The notes under the pieces were generated by a model. That model did no database searches, was not told the DNA's origin, and saw only the letters and a list, made by a program, of their open reading frames with translations. DNA of 37,078 nt. Source: Bdellovibrio sp. Its GTDB lineage: Bacteria; Myxococcota; SpSt-1050. This document shows positions 6,469-16,012 of this stretch, one piece after another; within the stretch, counting starts at the first letter, position 1, and every line of letters begins with the position of its first letter. Where the stretch lies: positions 1 through 37,078 of the forward strand of contig DYEF01000107.1 of the NCBI GenBank assembly GCA_020725805.1. Direction: 5' to 3'. The position numbers and the translations under genes are program-made.

Positions 6469-8607
6469 ATGATAGATTATGAAAAGGAATTGAATGAGAG
6501 GCAACTCGAGGCCGTGAGGCACTTTGAGGGACCGATTCTGGTGCTTGCCGGTGCAGGGAGCGGGAAGACACGTGTAATCACATACAGGATAGCACATCTG
6601 ATAGACAGATACAGGGTCAACCCTTATAATATACTTGCAATGACATTTACGAACAAGGCGGCGGATGAGATGAAGAAGAGGGTCAGTATGCTGCTCGAGA
6701 GGGATTACGGTGTCTTTGTAAGCACTTTTCATTCGGCCTGTGCCTTTTTTCTGAGAAAGTATGCCCATATACTCGGCTATTCAAAAAATTATGTTATTTA
6801 TGATGATGATGATTCGAGAAAGATTATAAAAGAGATACTTCAAACTTATTCTAAGGATGACTCTGCTGATAATGTTCACCGCTATTATAACGAAATTTCT
6901 TCCAGAAAGGATAACGGACAGGATATCCTTGAACTGAGAGAAGATTCTGCTGATGTGAGTATAATGAAGGCCTATCAGAAGAAACTTTTAAAATCCAATG
7001 CAATGGATTTTTCCGACCTGCTCCTGAATATGGTAAAGATACTGAAAAATTCCGATGAGGTTGCAGAGAAACTCTCCTCGAGATTCCGGTTTATTCTTGT
7101 AGATGAATTTCAGGATACAAACCGTATTCAGATGGAGCTTCTGCTTCTGCTTCTCAGAAGTCACAGGAATATCTGTGTTGTGGGAGATGATGACCAGTCT
7201 ATTTACCGGTGGCGCGGGGCTTCTATTGAAAATATACTGCGGTTCGACAGTAATTTTGAGGATGCAAAGGTCGTCAAACTCGAGCAGAATTACCGTTCTA
7301 CTGCCGCTATCATCTCTGTTGCATCAGAACTCATACAGAATAACGAGAAGAGACACAAAAAGAGACTCTTTACTAAGAATCCTACCGGTGAGAATATTAC
7401 TTTTTTTACTGCCGAGAACGATGCCGAAGAGGCATCGTTCATTACATCCGAGATAGTAAGACTCAGAAACGAAGGGAAGAGGAACTACGGGGATTTTTCG
7501 GTTCTGGTGAGGACGAATGCCCAGATGAGAATCATCGAAGAGAAACTGAGATTCTCTGACATTCCCTATGAGGTTGTAGGCGGGATAAAGTTTTATGAAC
7601 GCAAGGAGGTCAAGGATATCATAAGTTATCTGAGAGTGATTGCCAATCCGGCAAGTGATGCGGATTTCGAACGGATTCTCAATGTCCCTCCGCGGGGGTT
7701 CGGGGATATAACTCTTGTCAGGATAAAGGAGATTGCCCAGAGGGATAAGACCTCGCTCTTTGAGGCTTCATTAAAGTTTCAGAAGACACAGGGTTTTTCG
7801 GCATATCTGAATGAATTTGTAAAGGGAGCAGAGACTGCCCTCGCAAAGGATGTGGCGGAAAAAATAATCAATGACCTCAATTACAGGACCTATCTCGAAC
7901 AATATTATAAAAACGATTATCTGGACAGAATCGCCAATGTCGACGAATTTATTGCCTCGATGACCCCGAGAGACGGGAGTGAGCCTCTGACGCTCAGTCA
8001 GTTCCTCGAGAGTATTACACTTATGTCGGATATCGATAAGGCATCTCTTTCGCAGAAGACCGTTTCGCTTATGACAATTCATTCTGCAAAGGGACTGGAA
8101 TTCCCGGTAGTTTTTATTGCAGGGCTCGAGGAGAATCTTATACCGCATTTTAGATCTGTTCTCGACGAGGATGAAATCGCCGAGGAGCGGAGATTGCTAT
8201 ATGTCGCAATTACACGGGCAAAGGAGAAGCTTTATATTTCCTGGGCGAAGGAGAGGTTCCAGGCAGGTCTTCCGCTCTCGAGGAGAAGGAGCAGATTCTT
8301 CGATGAACTCCCCACCGGCCTGTTTACATTTCTGCCTGTGAAGGGGCTTAAGAAAGAGGTAGTATTTGAGCAGAAACAGAAGACGCAGGAATCGGATTAC
8401 AGGGTAGAGTATTATCCCGAATTTCTGAAAGGTTCTTCTTTGGAAAACGATTCACCCTTTAAGGTGGGAATGAATGTGAGTCACAGTAAGTTCGGTATAG
8501 GTGTCATAAGACAGATAGAAGGCAGCGGAGATGAAATGAAACTGCTCATCTTCTTCGAGAGGTTCGGCTACAAGAAATTATTGCCATCCTATGTGAAGAT
8601 TCTCTGA
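6469..8607 (+). CDS. pcrA: ATP-dependent DNA helicase, PcrA/UvrD/Rep family
   Basis: A superfamily 1A 3'-5' DNA helicase used in repair and in clearing proteins or RecA from replicating DNA. All motifs are readable in 712 residues: the Q motif and Walker A G-A-G-S-G-K-T (28-34), Walker B D-E-F-Q-D-T (212-217), motif III G-D-D-D-Q-S-I-Y-R-W-R-G-A, motif IV Q-N-Y-R-S, motif V T-I-H-S-A-K-G-L-E-F, and motif VI Y-V-A-I-T-R-A-K (from 578). The last 50 residues (F-K-V-G-M-N-V-S-H-S-K-F-G-I-G-V) form the Tudor-like tail typical of PcrA and UvrD, absent from Rep. Length fits the family (about 720). The start has GAGG 11 bases upstream. The gene stands alone, just right of the AT-rich array. Whether to call it pcrA or uvrD is convention. 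Confidence 0.95.
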   Translation: MIDYEKELNERQLEAVRHFEGPILVLAGAGSGKTRVITYRIAHLIDRYRVNPYNILAMTFTNKAADEMKKRVSMLLERDYGVFVSTFHSACAFFLRKYAHILGYSKNYVIYDDDDSRKIIKEILQTYSKDDSADNVHRYYNEISSRKDNGQDILELREDSADVSIMKAYQKKLLKSNAMDFSDLLLNMVKILKNSDEVAEKLSSRFRFILVDEFQDTNRIQMELLLLLLRSHRNICVVGDDDQSIYRWRGASIENILRFDSNFEDAKVVKLEQNYRSTAAIISVASELIQNNEKRHKKRLFTKNPTGENITFFTAENDAEEASFITSEIVRLRNEGKRNYGDFSVLVRTNAQMRIIEEKLRFSDIPYEVVGGIKFYERKEVKDIISYLRVIANPASDADFERILNVPPRGFGDITLVRIKEIAQRDKTSLFEASLKFQKTQGFSAYLNEFVKGAETALAKDVAEKIINDLNYRTYLEQYYKNDYLDRIANVDEFIASMTPRDGSEPLTLSQFLESITLMSDIDKASLSQKTVSLMTIHSAKGLEFPVVFIAGLEENLIPHFRSVLDEDEIAEERRLLYVAITRAKEKLYISWAKERFQAGLPLSRRRSRFFDELPTGLFTFLPVKGLKKEVVFEQKQKTQESDYRVEYYPEFLKGSSLENDSPFKVGMNVSHSKFGIGVIRQIEGSGDEMKLLIFFERFGYKKLLPSYVKIL
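7416..7440. repeat. Perfect 10-bp inverted repeat inside the helicase gene
   Basis: GAACGATGCC and GGCATCGTTC are exact complements separated by GAAGA, able to form a stable hairpin in DNA or mRNA. It encodes part of an acidic linker between motif IV and the 2B region (E-N-D-A-E-E-A-S-F). There is no T-run after it, so it is not an intrinsic terminator. Confidence 0.6.
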
Positions 8608-8668
8608 ACTTTTCAGAACGAAACAGTAACCGGAAAACCACTTTTTTGAAATATCCGAAATTTTATAC

Positions 8669-8697
8669 TTGATTATTTCATTCAGGGTGAATAGGAT
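8669..8697 (+). promoter_or_regulatory. Candidate promoter of lon
   Basis: TTGATT, 17 bases, then TAGGAT: each hexamer matches the sigma-70 consensus in four of six positions. It lies in the 123-base gap between the helicase and lon genes, with a leader of about 25-30 bases. No heat-shock type element was recognised. Confidence 0.35.
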
Positions 8698-8730
8698 TTT
8701 GTTATTGACTTTCTTAGACAGGAAGGAATT

Positions 8731-11130
8731 ATGAGCAAGAATTCAGGATTTCCAAAGGGCCTCAGATATGAAATACCGGAGAAGATACCTGTACTGCCGG
8801 TAAGGAATATCGTTTTGTTTCCTATGGTATCGATGCCGATGATGATCGGCAGGGAGAAGTCCGTCAAACTGATTGACGATGTACTCGTGAGCAACCGTTT
8901 CGTTGCGATAGTGGCACAGAAGGACCCCGATATCGAGGACCCGAAGGAGAACGACCTCTACAGGGTCGGGTGTGTGGGTATAGTTCTCAAGATGATGAAA
9001 TTCCCTGACGGCCAGATGAGGACGCTGATTCAGGGGATATCCAGGATAAATATCGACGAATTTCTCTCGAGCGAGCCCTATTTTACGGCAAAGGTTTCAC
9101 AGATAAAGGAGAGTTTTGATTACTCCGAGGATTCTCAGGGGAAGATAAGTGCCTTAAAGAAGAGTTTCCAGATTCTCTCCGAACATTCCCCGATTATTCC
9201 CAAGGAGCTCGTGAATACTATAATGACGAGCGATGACCCGAGCTTTCTGTCGGATATTATTGCCATCAATCTGAATCTTAAGCTGCCTGAGCTGCAGGAA
9301 CTGCTCGCAGAAGGGAATATCAACAAAAGGCTCGAAAGAGTGCTCAGCAACCTGAACAGGGAGATCGAGGTACTGGAGATAGGAAATAAGATTCAGGATA
9401 ATGTCAGGCAGCAGATAGACCGCAGTCAGCGTGAGTATTATCTCAGGGAGCAGCTCAAGGCAATACGAAAGGAACTCGGCGATGATGACGATGAACAGGA
9501 GATACAGGAGCTCAAGGAGAAGATAGCAAAACTCGGACTTCCGGAGGAGGTCAGGAAGGAGGCCGAAAGGGAACTCTCGAGGATGGAGAAGATGCACCCC
9601 GAGAGCGCAGAATACACGGTCTCCAGAACTTATCTCGACTGGATATGCGAACTGCCCTGGAATATTTCGACGGACGACAATCTGGATGTGGATAATGTGA
9701 AGAAAATTCTGGATGAGGACCATTTTGGTCTTGAGAAAGTAAAGGACCGTATCATAGAGTACCTTGCAGTAAGAAAACTCAAGTCGGATATGCACGGCCC
9801 TATACTCTGTTTTGTCGGCCCCCCCGGAGTAGGCAAGACATCACTCGGGAGGTCTATTGCAAGGGCTATCGGACGGAAATTCGAGAGACTATCTCTGGGC
9901 GGTATCCGTGACGAGGCCGAAATAAGGGGACACAGAAGGACTTACGTAGGTGCATTGCCCGGCCGTATAATAAGGGCGCTCAGAAAGGTCGGTTCAAACA
10001 ATCCGATCATTATGCTCGATGAGGTGGATAAACTCGGGATGGATTTCAGAGGGGACCCGGCAAGTGCCCTTCTGGAGGTGTTAGACCCTGAGCAGAATTA
10101 TTCGTTTACCGACCATTATCTGGATGTCCCGTTCGACCTGTCGAAGGTTCTGTTTATTACTACGGCAAATCTTATGGACCCGATTCCAGCACCGCTTCTG
10201 GACAGAATGGAGATAATCGAGATACCCGGGTATATTGTCGAAGAGAAACTTATGATTGCAAAGAATCATCTGATTCCGAAGCAGATAAGGGAGAATGGTC
10301 TTGGTGATGAACTCATTAAGTTTACGGATGAGGCAATTGTTAAAATCATAAGTTCTTATACAAGGGAGGCGGGGGTAAGGAATCTGGAGAGAGTAATCGC
10401 CACTGTATGCAGGAAGGTGGCAAGAAATGTAGCGATGGGCAGCAGAGAGCAGGTTGTGGTAGATGAGAAGAGACTGACGGAGCTGCTCGGACCGGAGAAA
10501 CATTACAGCGAGATTCTGGAGCGGACTAATATCCCGGGAGTTGCAATAGGTCTTGCCTGGACACCTGTCGGCGGTGAGATTCTCTTCATCGAAGCGACGA
10601 GGATGAAGGGCGGAAGGGGTTTTTCTCTGACCGGTAAACTGGGAGAGGTTATGAGTGAATCTGCACAGGCCGCACTCGCTTATATCCGTTCGAATGCCTC
10701 CAAATTCGGTATTGATGAGGACTTCTTCGAGAAGGGTGATATTCACGTTCATATACCGGCAGGTGCCATACCCAAGGACGGACCTTCCGCCGGCATAACG
10801 ATCGCAACCGCAATTGTCAGTCTTCTGACAGGTAAACTTGTACGCTCTGATACCGCTATGACAGGTGAGATCACTCTCAGGGGGAAGGTCCTACCCGTTG
10901 GAGGAATTAAGGAGAAGGTACTTGCAGCGGCACGTATGGGAATCAAAAGAATAATTCTGCCCAAGAATAATGAGGCTGACCTTGCAGATATCCCCGAGAA
11001 TATCAGGGCAAAACTGATTTTCATACCGGTCACCACAATGGAAGATGTCCTGAAGAATGCAGTTGCTGATTTTGAGTCAAAAACCCCTTTACGAGTCAAA
11101 GAGAAGAAGATTAAGAAGAGGAAGGGTTGA
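8731..11130 (+). CDS. lon: ATP-dependent protease Lon
   Basis: A cytoplasmic hexameric AAA+ serine protease that degrades damaged and regulatory proteins. The order is as expected in 799 residues: LON substrate-binding domain (about 15-215, starting [12 protein letters not shown]), a coiled helical region, AAA+ module with Walker A G-P-P-G-V-G-K-T (363-370) and Walker B L-D-E-V-D-K (Asp430, Glu431), then the protease domain with the G-P-S-A-G motif (catalytic Ser686) and G-G-I-K-E-K (catalytic Lys729). The 43-residue spacing of the dyad equals that of E. coli Lon. The C-terminus is a Lys-rich tail. The start is set by AGGAAGG at 8720-8726. It is flanked by its own gaps and probably monocistronic. 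A TAGGGT/ACCCTA hairpin at 11143-11158 follows but has no T-run. Confidence 0.97.
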   Translation: MSKNSGFPKGLRYEIPEKIPVLPVRNIVLFPMVSMPMMIGREKSVKLIDDVLVSNRFVAIVAQKDPDIEDPKENDLYRVGCVGIVLKMMKFPDGQMRTLIQGISRINIDEFLSSEPYFTAKVSQIKESFDYSEDSQGKISALKKSFQILSEHSPIIPKELVNTIMTSDDPSFLSDIIAINLNLKLPELQELLAEGNINKRLERVLSNLNREIEVLEIGNKIQDNVRQQIDRSQREYYLREQLKAIRKELGDDDDEQEIQELKEKIAKLGLPEEVRKEAERELSRMEKMHPESAEYTVSRTYLDWICELPWNISTDDNLDVDNVKKILDEDHFGLEKVKDRIIEYLAVRKLKSDMHGPILCFVGPPGVGKTSLGRSIARAIGRKFERLSLGGIRDEAEIRGHRRTYVGALPGRIIRALRKVGSNNPIIMLDEVDKLGMDFRGDPASALLEVLDPEQNYSFTDHYLDVPFDLSKVLFITTANLMDPIPAPLLDRMEIIEIPGYIVEEKLMIAKNHLIPKQIRENGLGDELIKFTDEAIVKIISSYTREAGVRNLERVIATVCRKVARNVAMGSREQVVVDEKRLTELLGPEKHYSEILERTNIPGVAIGLAWTPVGGEILFIEATRMKGGRGFSLTGKLGEVMSESAQAALAYIRSNASKFGIDEDFFEKGDIHVHIPAGAIPKDGPSAGITIATAIVSLLTGKLVRSDTAMTGEITLRGKVLPVGGIKEKVLAAARMGIKRIILPKNNEADLADIPENIRAKLIFIPVTTMEDVLKNAVADFESKTPLRVKEKKIKKRKG

Positions 11131-11188
11131 GAAGATGGGTTTTAGGGTGTTTACCCTATGAATTGCAGCGGCTGTGAGAAAAATGCTG

Positions 11189-11216
11189 TTGTAAATGACT
11201 TTTTTTAGAGTATAAT
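11189..11216 (+). promoter_or_regulatory. Candidate promoter of the HD-GYP regulator gene
   Basis: TTGTAA, 16 bases, then a perfect TATAAT at 11211-11216. The -10 element runs into the first possible ATG (11215), so if this promoter is used, translation must start further in, most simply at ATG 11224 on a leaderless or nearly leaderless message. Confidence 0.5.
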
Positions 11217-12387
11217 GATGGCGATGGGGTTTTCCTTACCAAAATTAACCAAGATACTGGTTGCCGGTGATGAGGCTACCCGAAGATTCTTTGCCGAAAA
11301 TTTCAAAGAGAGCGGATTCGAGATTCACTTCTCTGATTCGTATATCGGTGCGATTCAGCATCTCGAGGACGGGCTCTTTCAGATAATAGTGGCAGACGAC
11401 GGAATCGAAGGTATGAGCGGGATTCAGTTTCTGGAGAGATGCAAGACATTTGCACCGGATATCCTGAGAGTCCTTATTGTCAGAAACGGTGACACGAAGG
11501 TTCTGCTGGACGCTATAAACAGGGGAGGAATCTTCAAGATACTTATGCATCCTCTCGATGTAAAGGAGGTATCTGCCGCATTGAGCGATGCCTCGGTGCA
11601 CTACTGGACAGAGAAGGAACACGAGCGGCTTTCCAATCTCATCAAGGAGCAGAATACCGAACTTGTGGTCAGAACGCTCAATCTCGACAAGGAGATCTAT
11701 GAGAGGACCTCCTCTCTCCTAAACGGTCTTGTAGCCGCCCTCGACCTCAGGGACTCCGACACGAGATGGCATTCGAAAAGGGTATCGCTCTATTCCAGAA
11801 GAATTGCCAAGGCCCTTGGGATTAAGGGTGAAGAGCTCAATCAGATTGAGAGAGGAGCGCTTCTGCACGATATCGGCAAGATCGGGATAAAGGATGCCGT
11901 CCTCCTGAAGCCCGGAAGACTCACCAAGGAAGAGTGGGAAGAGATGAAGAAACATCCCGAGATGGGTTACAGGCTGCTGGAGGGTTCTGACTTTCTGGAG
12001 CACGAGCGGATAATTGTTCTGCACCATCAGGAGAGATATGACGGCAAGGGGTATCCTCAGGGACTTAAGGGTAAGGAGATTGATATCGGAGCGAGAATAT
12101 TTACGATTGCGGATACATTTGACGCAATGACCTCCGACAGGCCTTACAGAAAATCTCTCCCTTTCAAGATTGCAAGGGAGGAGATAATAAGGTGTAGCGG
12201 GACCCAGTTCGACCCGAGAATCGTCGAGGCTTTCCTTGCAGTCCCTCCGAACGAGTGGCGTGAAATAAGGGAGAAGCTCGAAGGCAGGGATATCAATCAG
12301 GAGCTCGCAAACTCGCCCAAACCTCCTCCGCTTACCCAGAATCCGATACCGGTATCCGTTCAGGATACAGAAAAGCCGAAGGTCTGA
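11215..12387 (+). CDS. Response regulator with HD-GYP phosphodiesterase output domain
   Basis: The N-terminal receiver domain (about 10-130) is followed by a helical linker and an HD-GYP domain (about 165-350). HD-GYP proteins hydrolyse cyclic di-GMP. The metal-binding set is intact: H-S-K-R-V, L-L-H-D-I-G-K-I-G (His218, Asp219), L-H-H-Q-E-R-Y-D-G-K-G-Y-P (GYP 279-281) and I-A-D-T-F-D-A-M-T. The receiver keeps a phosphoacceptor candidate, Asp61, but one residue of the usual acidic pair is Gly, and the invariant Lys before Pro is His112 (L-M-H-P). Normal phosphotransfer is therefore doubtful. No ribosome binding site precedes any start. ATG 11215 gives the longest frame; ATG 11224 fits the TATAAT better. 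The downstream hydrolase gene starts one base after the stop, so the two are cotranscribed. No partner histidine kinase is visible. Confidence 0.9.
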   Translation: MMAMGFSLPKLTKILVAGDEATRRFFAENFKESGFEIHFSDSYIGAIQHLEDGLFQIIVADDGIEGMSGIQFLERCKTFAPDILRVLIVRNGDTKVLLDAINRGGIFKILMHPLDVKEVSAALSDASVHYWTEKEHERLSNLIKEQNTELVVRTLNLDKEIYERTSSLLNGLVAALDLRDSDTRWHSKRVSLYSRRIAKALGIKGEELNQIERGALLHDIGKIGIKDAVLLKPGRLTKEEWEEMKKHPEMGYRLLEGSDFLEHERIIVLHHQERYDGKGYPQGLKGKEIDIGARIFTIADTFDAMTSDRPYRKSLPFKIAREEIIRCSGTQFDPRIVEAFLAVPPNEWREIREKLEGRDINQELANSPKPPPLTQNPIPVSVQDTEKPKV

Positions 12388-12388
12388 T

Positions 12389-13342
12389 ATGTCTGATGAG
12401 AACGTTCACAGGAAAGACTTCAGGGATTTTTCGGTAGCACCGAGATTTATTGATGTCCTCAGATGGAGACTGAAGTCCGGACTGGAGAGAAATACCTACA
12501 AAACGGATGATGATGTCCCTTATGTGGATGTGGATACAGTCTCCCTGAAGGGCAGAAATGATTATATCCTCTGGGTGGGGCATTCGACCCTCCTTCTCGA
12601 TATCGGGGGCGTAAAGATTCTGATAGACCCCGTTTTCTCCGACAGACTCCTTACGGTCAGGAGAATCAGAAATCTCAGCTATTCGCTGAGGGATATTATG
12701 CCTGTCGATTTTGTTCTGATAAGTCACAATCATATCGACCATATCGAGACAGATGTTCTGAAAATACTCAGGAATTCCTGCAGGTATCTTATCCCTGACG
12801 GACTTGGCTATTATATGCGCAGGAATAACATAAGAAATTACGTCCTCTTCGACTGGTTCGAATCCTACCAAGAGAAGGAGACGGAGTTTGTCTTTGTCCC
12901 TGCACAGCACTGGTCGCAGAGAGGTATATTTGACCGCAACAGGTCATTATGGGGAGGATGGATAATCAGAAGAGGTTCTTTCTCGATATACTATGCAGGT
13001 GATACCGGATATTTCAATATCTTTTCGAGACTAAAGAAGATGTACGGAATCTTTGACCTGTCGATACTGCCGATAGGTGCTTATTCCCCGAGATGGTTTT
13101 CGTATAAGAATCATATGTCTCCTTATGATGCCTTCAGGGCTTTTGCAGACCTGAATTCGAAGAGAATGCTCCCTGTTCACTGGGGGGCGTTCAGACTTGG
13201 CAAGGAGAGATGCTCCGAACCAATAAGGAGACTATTTTCACTCTGGGAAAAGGAGAGAATCGAGGAGGAGAGACTTGTATTCCTGCCCGTGGGAGGTGTT
13301 CTATCTCTTCCCGGTATGGCCGAAACCGCCGTCACCACGTAA
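12389..13342 (+). CDS. Metallo-beta-lactamase-fold hydrolase, RomA/NAPE-PLD/UlaG-like
   Basis: The protein has 317 residues and no signal peptide, so it is cytoplasmic. The fold signature begins with [22 protein letters not shown]. The two-zinc site is complete: H-N-H-I-D-H (His113, His115, Asp117, His118), His174 in A-Q-H-W, Asp205 in A-G-D-T-G-Y, and His264 in P-V-H-W-G. The A-Q-H-W-S-x-R-G and L-P-V-H-W-G-A-F wording is that of the RomA/NAPE-PLD branch, whose characterised members cleave phosphodiesters or lactones. The substrate here is unknown. Its ATG lies one base after the HD-GYP stop, so translation is probably coupled. The last 42 bases overlap the dUTPase gene on the other strand. 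Confidence 0.9.
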   Translation: MSDENVHRKDFRDFSVAPRFIDVLRWRLKSGLERNTYKTDDDVPYVDVDTVSLKGRNDYILWVGHSTLLLDIGGVKILIDPVFSDRLLTVRRIRNLSYSLRDIMPVDFVLISHNHIDHIETDVLKILRNSCRYLIPDGLGYYMRRNNIRNYVLFDWFESYQEKETEFVFVPAQHWSQRGIFDRNRSLWGGWIIRRGSFSIYYAGDTGYFNIFSRLKKMYGIFDLSILPIGAYSPRWFSYKNHMSPYDAFRAFADLNSKRMLPVHWGAFRLGKERCSEPIRRLFSLWEKERIEEERLVFLPVGGVLSLPGMAETAVTT

Positions 13343-13750
13343 TGTATCACTGAGATTTTCTGATTCTGTCCATTCGATTCTTTCGAATCGTGAAATTATC
13401 ATCTGCGCTATCCTGTCGAGATAGTTTACTGTAAACGGCTCCTGAGAGATATTCGTGAGAATTATTTTAATCTCACCTCTGTAGTCGGGGTCGATGGTCC
13501 CCGGTGAATTGAGAAGTGTTATCCCGTGTTTTAGTGCAAGTCCGGACCTAGGCCTTATCTGTGCCTCGTATCCTTCCGGTAGTTCGATGGCGATTCCCGT
13601 GGGGATTGCAACTGTCATCAGGGGTTTTATGATAACAGGGGCCAGATTTGCCGCATAGATATCCATACCGGCACTCTGCGGTGTTATATATTCCGGAAAC
13701 TTCGGCTCACCGTAACCCTCATTCTTAATCTTCTTGATCTTTATCTTCAT
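13301..13750 (-). CDS. dut: dUTP diphosphatase (trimeric dUTPase)
   Basis: Hydrolyses dUTP to dUMP and pyrophosphate, keeping uracil out of DNA and feeding thymidylate synthesis. In 149 residues all five motifs are present in order: [28 protein letters not shown] (Asp and Tyr of the uracil pocket), R-I-A-Q-M-I, and the C-terminal [10 protein letters not shown] phosphate-covering arm. The gene starts inside the end of cutA (ATGA overlap). Its last 42 bases, which encode motif 5, overlap antisense to the end of the hydrolase gene. It is the last gene of the minus-strand run that begins at the OPT transporter. Confidence 0.96.
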   Translation of the reverse strand: MKIKIKKIKNEGYGEPKFPEYITPQSAGMDIYAANLAPVIIKPLMTVAIPTGIAIELPEGYEAQIRPRSGLALKHGITLLNSPGTIDPDYRGEIKIILTNISQEPFTVNYLDRIAQMIISRFERIEWTESENLSDTLRGDGGFGHTGKR

Positions 13751-14073
13751 TTCCTGACCACCGTGTCATATATCCACTGCAGATATTCCGGATTCCCGTC
13801 CCTGATTCCGACTGAGATTATCTCCGGAACGGAATACGGATGTGTCATTATTATCCTCTTTCTTAGCGGTTCGAAGAGGTCTTCCGTTGTCTTTATTATC
13901 ATTAGTGTCTCCTGTTCGTCCTGAACCTTGTCGTCCCAGAAGAAGATGGACCTTATGTGAGGGATAAGATTTACACAGGCAGCAAGTCTCTCCGATACGA
14001 TTGTCCTTGCAATATCTGCGGCGTCTGAGTGTGAAGGGGCCGTAACAAAGACTATAATGGCATTCGCGGACAT
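13747..14073 (-). CDS. cutA: CutA divalent-cation tolerance protein
   Basis: A small trimeric ferredoxin-like protein of the CutA1 family, historically linked to copper tolerance; its biochemical role is not settled. The 108 residues show the family markers: V-F-V-T-A-P near the start, A-A-C-V-N-L-I-P, the I-x-S-x-F-x-W-D-D-K-V-Q-D-x-x-E strand, and T-H-P-Y-S-V-P-E-I near residue 80. AAGGAG six bases before the start is formed by the last codons of the cupin gene. The stop overlaps the dut start by four bases, so the three genes are translationally linked. Confidence 0.95.
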   Translation of the reverse strand: MSANAIIVFVTAPSHSDAADIARTIVSERLAACVNLIPHIRSIFFWDDKVQDEQETLMIIKTTEDLFEPLRKRIIMTHPYSVPEIISVGIRDGNPEYLQWIYDTVVRK

Positions 14074-14074
14074 C

Positions 14075-14491
14075 CTATACTCCTTTCTTTTTCCCTTTCA
14101 GTTCATTGATACTCTTGTAAACAGTCGTAAATTCATCTCTCTCCACTACGATTGAAATACCCGAGAATTTTCCGCCGGGACAGAAGCCGTTATGCCAGCC
14201 TTCAACAAAGACCGGTTTCAATGGTTTCAGATTTACCACCTTCTCTTTTCCTTTTTCGTCGATAATCAGCAGAGACAATCTTCCCTTGATAAGCATAAAG
14301 AACTCCGGGCAGTCGTGTCTTTCCAGAATCTTTATATCGCTCTTTTTTGTATATTCGGGAGAGTAAAAACCTATTCTGTAATGTCTTCTGTCACCGCAGA
14401 GAACCTGCCATCTCTTTTTTGCCTTAATACCAAGTAGTTTGTCAGACTTTACTTTCGGGAATGAGGGAAATTTTGTCCTGATTACTTTCAT
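14075..14491 (-). CDS. Cupin-fold protein of unknown substrate
   Basis: A 138-residue protein with a single cupin-like beta barrel: a first motif around E-R-H-D-C-P-E-F-F-M-L-I-K-G-R-L and a second around W-H-N-G-F-C-P-G-G. These offer His and Glu residues that could bind a metal. I chose the ATG at 14491 over the upstream ATG at 14524 because AAGGAG lies seven bases before it. The gene ends one base before cutA and starts 66 bases after ccsA, with no clear promoter between, so it probably belongs to the long minus-strand operon. I cannot name a reaction. An enzyme or a sensor role are both possible. Confidence 0.75.
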   Translation of the reverse strand: MKVIRTKFPSFPKVKSDKLLGIKAKKRWQVLCGDRRHYRIGFYSPEYTKKSDIKILERHDCPEFFMLIKGRLSLLIIDEKGKEKVVNLKPLKPVFVEGWHNGFCPGGKFSGISIVVERDEFTTVYKSINELKGKKKGV

Positions 14492-14557
14492 ATCAGTCTC
14501 CTTTGACAGGATTTCTGGTATCATTTTGGCAAAGAAACATCAACAGGAAAATATATT

Positions 14558-16012
14558 TTACTTTGACCCGTAGACGTGCAGGCCCGAGCCGGTCAGTCCC
14601 AGATTTACACCTATATAAGTGAAGATTACGACTGCAAAACCTATAACCGCTATTATGGCCGCACGTTTACCACTCCATCTGAGGGTGTGTCTTGAATGCA
14701 GATAGAAGGCATATACCAGCCATGTAATCAGGGACCAGGTCTCCTTCGGGTCCCATCCCCAGTATCTCCCCCACGCAAAGTGCGCCCATACTGCTCCGGT
14801 GAGAATGACGAATGTCATCATCGGAAAAGCAAAGAGGATTGTGCGGTATGAGATTGTATCAAGAACCGGAGATAAGGGGAGTCTGTTGATAAATGAATCA
14901 TATCTGATTGTCAGATAAAGAAAGAACAACGATACCAGAAAGAGCATCAGTATTATCGAAAACTGATAGGGAAACGAAGAGAGATTTATTCTGTATGGCG
15001 GCAGAATATTGAAATTCATATTTGTTATATCTGAAGGATTGATACCAGCTGATGAGAGAGAATAATTTATAAGGTCTGCAAGTTCTCTTTTGTCCGTGCC
15101 GATATCCTGTGAAGAGACAGAGAGAAGAAGGGAGATGAGATATATAAGCAGTATTGCAGATGAAACCAGTCCTGCTGTTCTTGCCGGAAGCTTCTTTATG
15201 ACAAGTATTGTTCCGCCCGCAAGCGAAAAGATGATAGTGATAAGGGAAACCATTCCTATTAACGGTGAAGGTCTCTTCAGGACGATACTCAGGGGATTTG
15301 TCTGGTTATCGAGAATAACGGAGATAACGGCCGGTCTGAGTTTGCCGTTTTCCGCAACACCCAGAAGTGTTGCCCCGTATTGAAGAGGATTGAATGAGAC
15401 CATCATCAGAACGAGAACCGAAGTCGTAAAAAGAAAGACAGTAAAGATTCTGTCCGGGGAAATATTCTCCCTGATAAGGTATAACAGTGCAACAACGGCA
15501 GCTATCAGAAATGCCCCGTAGGCAAGGGATGCGGTAATTACGTGAAGATGCAGCCACCAGCTCTTTAAGGCCGGTATGAGAGGAGTAATCGATTTGTCCG
15601 GCAGAAGATTCGAGAGACCCATTCCGATGACAATAAGTGCCGAGCCCAGAAGTCCGGTAATATTCAGGTGAAAACGGCGGTTGATGACAATATAGACAAT
15701 CGCAATCCCCCAGAGGACAAATATCATTGATTCATACAGATTCGTAAATGGGGGATGGGACAGCATTATCCTGATTCTTTCTGACCCTGTGGCAATATGA
15801 CCCGTGCTTTCCTCAAAGGCCTTCAGCTCGACTATTCCGGCCTCATAATATCTTACAAAAAGCCCGGCTGTATGAACGATAAATGCTATGACAGAGAATC
15901 TGAACCCCTGCATATATTCTTTGTTCTCTTTTGACAGACCGATGATATAAAGGAAAAATGCAATAAAATACAGTATGAATGAGGCAAAAAAGATGTTTGA
16001 TGAAATCATCAC
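14558..16012 (-). CDS. ccsA: Cytochrome c maturation protein CcsA (ResC/CcsB), heme handling
   Basis: An integral membrane protein of System II cytochrome c maturation; with ResB it moves heme across the membrane and attaches it to CxxCH motifs. The 484 residues contain many transmembrane segments. Near the C-terminus is the tryptophan-rich WWD motif ([19 protein letters not shown]), the heme-binding signature of the CcmC/CcmF/CcsA family. Candidate heme-ligand histidines occur in [10 protein letters not shown], in W-W-L-H-L-H-V, and after the WWD motif. It is longer than many CcsA proteins because of extra hydrophobic segments and a soluble loop in the middle (about 265-365). It overlaps resB by four bases (ATGA), with AAGGAG inside the resB end. 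Confidence 0.93.
   Translation of the reverse strand: MMISSNIFFASFILYFIAFFLYIIGLSKENKEYMQGFRFSVIAFIVHTAGLFVRYYEAGIVELKAFEESTGHIATGSERIRIMLSHPPFTNLYESMIFVLWGIAIVYIVINRRFHLNITGLLGSALIVIGMGLSNLLPDKSITPLIPALKSWWLHLHVITASLAYGAFLIAAVVALLYLIRENISPDRIFTVFLFTTSVLVLMMVSFNPLQYGATLLGVAENGKLRPAVISVILDNQTNPLSIVLKRPSPLIGMVSLITIIFSLAGGTILVIKKLPARTAGLVSSAILLIYLISLLLSVSSQDIGTDKRELADLINYSLSSAGINPSDITNMNFNILPPYRINLSSFPYQFSIILMLFLVSLFFLYLTIRYDSFINRLPLSPVLDTISYRTILFAFPMMTFVILTGAVWAHFAWGRYWGWDPKETWSLITWLVYAFYLHSRHTLRWSGKRAAIIAVIGFAVVIFTYIGVNLGLTGSGLHVYGSK

Noticed and set aside
8705-8732. TTGACT just upstream of lon as a -35 element
   Set aside because: The matching -10 position would fall on the ribosome binding site and start codon (AATTAT), which fits poorly given the strong AGGAAGG.
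10081-10752. Long minus-strand open frame opposite lon (223 codons), and another at 9154-9795
   Set aside because: They are antisense to a fully conserved protease, have no recognisable domains or ribosome binding sites, and are typical shadows of codon bias.
11143-11158. Hairpin TAGGGT-GTTT-ACCCTA after lon as terminator
   Set aside because: The six-pair stem is exact but no T-run follows on either strand; it could be an operator but nothing supports that.
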